NCBI GenBank assembly: GCA_030623125.1
Contig: JAUXMQ010000055.1
Location: 1 to 7,161, forward strand
From: Acidimicrobiia bacterium
Lineage (GTDB): Bacteria > Actinomycetota > Acidimicrobiia > Spongiisociales > ZC4RG35
DNA length: 7,161 nucleotides
Direction: 5' to 3'
The notes under the pieces are model-generated. The model searched no databases, was not told the origin of the DNA, and saw only the letters and a program-made list of their open reading frames with translations. This document shows positions 5,378 to 7,161 of the stretch, one piece after another; position 1 is the first letter of the stretch, and each line of letters opens with the position of its first letter. Made by a program: the position numbers and the translations under genes.

Positions 5378-6445
5378 ATGATTGAATGGAAACACATGGA
5401 CCGAACCAAAGTCGAGGCCTTCCGCGAGAAGTTCGTTGGGTTTGCATCGGGGGCTACCACGATCGGACTGCTTGCCGTGGCCGACCGCTCCGGTTTGAGC
5501 GCCTATCTAGGAGAGCACGAGAGTGGAACAGCCGAAGAGATAGCCGAAGGGGCAAGTCTCGAGGCTCGCTACACAAGAGAGATTCTTTCCGGCCTCGCCG
5601 CAGCCGGAGTTGTGGAGTACGACGCCGACACCGGTGTATTCACCCTTCCTCCTGAACATGCTCTCTTCCTTTCGAGTGACGCCAGCCCCTATTTCATGGG
5701 CGGATGGCTCGACATGCTTCCCCTGGTGATGAGTCAGATCGAAGGAGTGGCCACCGCCACAGTCCACGGGGGTGGAGTGGGATTCGAAGAGTTTGGCCCA
5801 GGCTTCATCAAAGGAATCGACCGCGGGAACGGCCCCTCCCAGAGGGTGTTTCTGATAAAGAAGTGGCTTCCCGCTGTAACCGGCCTGATCGATCGACTCG
5901 ACGAAGGGATTCGCGTCGCCGATGTTGGTTGTGGCTCCGGCACTGCCGCAGTCCTCATAGCTGAGGCCTTTCCCAATGCCGAAGTTTTCGGTTTTGACGT
6001 TTCTAGTGACTCGATTGCCGTCGCCCGGAGCCGATCCGAGAACCTCGCCAATCTCGAGTTTCACGACTACACCGTCGAGGAAATACCCACCGAGCCCGGT
6101 TTCGACCTGATCACCAGCTTCGACGTGATCCACGATCTGGCTGACCCGATGGCGGCGTTAGGGCATATCCGGGAGGCGTTGAGAACCGCTGGGGTCTACT
6201 TGATGATGGAACCCGACGCCAGCTCGTACCTGGAGAACAACCTCCACGATCGGGGTGCGCTGCTCTACGGGATCTCCGCGCTCCACTGCATGACTCAATC
6301 CCTTGCAAGGGACGGGGCAGGACTCGGTGCGGCATGGGGAACCGAGACCGCCGAGCGCATGGCGGACGAAGCCGGATTCTCCTCTTTCGAGAAACTGGAT
6401 GCCATCACCAACAGCTTCTCGGCCTTCTACGTCTTGCGCCCTTAG
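5378..6445 (+). CDS. SAM-dependent methyltransferase, Rv2258c-like
   Basis: This is a 355-residue class I methyltransferase with an N-terminal winged-helix-like domain (about residues 20-100, including GTAEEIAEGASLEARYTREI). The SAM-binding domain follows from about 160. Motif I is VADVGCGSGTA (180-190), the acidic ribose-binding Asp207 is in VFGFDVSS, and the post-II strand is FDLITSFDVIHDLADP (242-257). The C-terminal LHCMTQSLARDGAGLGAAWG (302-321) resembles the Rv2258c-type family. The acceptor substrate is unknown; the winged helix in such enzymes usually mediates dimerisation rather than DNA binding. ATG at 5378 directly follows GGGG. ATG at 5396, giving MDRTKVEAFREKF, is an equally plausible start. 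Only six bases separate it from the vapC stop, and no internal promoter is visible, so co-transcription with vapBC is likely. Its TAG overlaps the stop of the convergent peptidase gene. Confidence 0.9.
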   Translation: MIEWKHMDRTKVEAFREKFVGFASGATTIGLLAVADRSGLSAYLGEHESGTAEEIAEGASLEARYTREILSGLAAAGVVEYDADTGVFTLPPEHALFLSSDASPYFMGGWLDMLPLVMSQIEGVATATVHGGGVGFEEFGPGFIKGIDRGNGPSQRVFLIKKWLPAVTGLIDRLDEGIRVADVGCGSGTAAVLIAEAFPNAEVFGFDVSSDSIAVARSRSENLANLEFHDYTVEEIPTEPGFDLITSFDVIHDLADPMAALGHIREALRTAGVYLMMEPDASSYLENNLHDRGALLYGISALHCMTQSLARDGAGLGAAWGTETAERMADEAGFSSFEKLDAITNSFSAFYVLRP

Positions 6446-7161
6446 GTACCCAGCCAACGAGGGAGCGTCGCCACATCCGCTCCTCCGGGGCACGCTGCGA
6501 TCTCGCTGACAACAGCGGCGGCCGGACCCATCACGACCAACTCGACGTTCTGCGGAATTCCACAGAGAATCAGCCCTGTCCCGATCCACACGAACTCCCA
6601 GGGCTCCGGATTTGGTCCCTGACTGACAACATCATCTGGATAGGAAGGGACGAAACCATGTCGCATGGGGACCGCGAAATTGCTCTCGCTGAGCCACGTG
6701 TAATCGCGAGTTCTTCGAAACTCGCCAAATGTGCCATCTGAGTATCGAAAATCGAGGGCGTATCCGGCGTGATGCTTCGAGGTTCCCGGGATCGACCACC
6801 AGGTGAGGGCAGCGTTGATGGCACTATCCGATGTGCCCCCGAGCTTGGAGCGGAACTGGGTTCGCTGAGCCGCCGGCGAGCGGTATGCCGAGGAAAGGAT
6901 GAACCCCATACCCGCATTCCGCGCCTCGGTTCGCAGGCCGATCCAGGCATCTGCCGCCTGAGGCTGCATGGCAACACCACCGACCCGGGAGAGATCACCC
7001 GAAACCGTTGGACGGAGAACGTATCCCCGCTCAAAGGCCAATTCCCAGATCCTGTCGTCGAGTTCCTGATTACCCGTGATCGCGTAAAGACCATTGGCTG
7101 GATCAAGATTGGGCAGCGTGTTGGCCACCGCGTACTCATAAAGGGCTTGAAACTCCGGGCC
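6442..7161 (-). CDS. M15/VanY-type D-Ala-D-Ala carboxypeptidase-like protein (5'-partial)
   Basis: The minus-strand frame is open through the right edge (GPEFQALYEYA then VANTLPNL), so the N-terminus, including any signal peptide, is missing. A GTG at 7128 is probably just an internal valine. Numbering from it, the M15B core has SSAYRSPAAQ (79-88) and the zinc motif SKHHAGYALDF (117-127), with ligands His119 and Asp126 in SxHxxGxAxD. EPWEFVWIG (175-183) follows, where Glu175 is the expected catalytic base. Typical VanY-like enzymes have EPWH, whose His is the third zinc ligand; here that position is Glu178. Members trim the terminal D-Ala of peptidoglycan stem peptides outside the membrane. 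Whether this one keeps that activity is uncertain. A tail of about 45 residues, with two cysteines and no recognised domain, follows the core. Its TAA overlaps the methyltransferase stop on the other strand. Confidence 0.87.
   Translation of the reverse strand, partial: GPEFQALYEYAVANTLPNLDPANGLYAITGNQELDDRIWELAFERGYVLRPTVSGDLSRVGGVAMQPQAADAWIGLRTEARNAGMGFILSSAYRSPAAQRTQFRSKLGGTSDSAINAALTWWSIPGTSKHHAGYALDFRYSDGTFGEFRRTRDYTWLSESNFAVPMRHGFVPSYPDDVVSQGPNPEPWEFVWIGTGLILCGIPQNVELVVMGPAAAVVSEIAACPGGADVATLPRWLGT

Noticed and set aside
5362..5380. Hairpin between vapC and the methyltransferase (CATCGCC facing GGGGATG)
   Set aside because: The stem is interrupted by a mismatch after four pairs and has no T-tract; too weak to call a terminator.
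5507..6133. Long open frame (208 codons) antisense to the methyltransferase
   Set aside because: It shows no recognisable motif and lies entirely within a well-supported gene; such antisense frames are common in high-GC DNA.
1..7161. CRISPR array, tRNA or rRNA, insertion sequence or phage genes
   Set aside because: No regularly spaced repeats, cloverleaf-like sequence, transposase motif or terminal inverted repeats were seen; the sequence is almost entirely accounted for by protein genes.

Overview
The window looks like ordinary chromosome from a high-GC bacterium, most likely an actinomycetote. The reasons are the GC-rich third codon positions, GTG and TTG starts beside ATG, very tight gene packing, almost no Shine-Dalgarno sequences, and short TANNNT boxes just upstream of start codons, as in leaderless actinobacterial transcripts. 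An Acidimicrobiia-like lineage would fit, but that is a guess; nothing here fixes the class. No RNA gene, CRISPR array, insertion sequence or phage gene was seen, and no gene-free stretch exceeds 70 bases.

Layout. (1) 1-1963 is a CoA-thioester metabolism block. A plus-strand acyl-CoA dehydrogenase (38-1144) converges on a two-gene minus-strand operon, which encodes a YbgC/4HBT-type hotdog thioesterase (1963 to 1553) followed by a small CoA-binding Rossmann protein (1539 to 1141). (2) 1964-1997 is a 34-base divergent control region holding a long inverted repeat and a candidate -10 box facing each way. (3) 1998-4678 is a translationally coupled hutH-hutI pair: histidine ammonia-lyase and imidazolonepropionase, steps 1 and 3 of histidine degradation. 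The step-2 urocanase gene (hutU) is not beside them. A perfect 10-bp hairpin covers the hutI stop codon. (4) 4679-5371 is a VapBC-type toxin-antitoxin module with a clear TTGACA promoter and an overlapping 15-base palindrome, the expected autoregulatory operator. (5) 5378-6445 is a Rv2258c-like SAM-dependent methyltransferase starting six bases after the toxin stop, so probably on the same transcript. (6) 6442 to beyond the right edge, on the minus strand, is an M15/VanY-type D-Ala-D-Ala carboxypeptidase-like protein with a substituted zinc-ligand position; its N-terminus lies outside the window.

How the genes relate. HutH and HutI belong to one pathway. The thioesterase and CoA-binding protein are probably co-expressed, and with the facing dehydrogenase may serve fatty-acyl or aromatic-CoA catabolism. 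The toxin-antitoxin module and methyltransferase form a third unit. No wholly new system is evident. The points most worth a second look are the symmetric divergent promoter region, the vapBC operator with regularly spaced CATG sites, the methyltransferase joined to a vapBC operon, the peptidase's unusual metal site, and two convergent gene pairs with interlocked stop codons.
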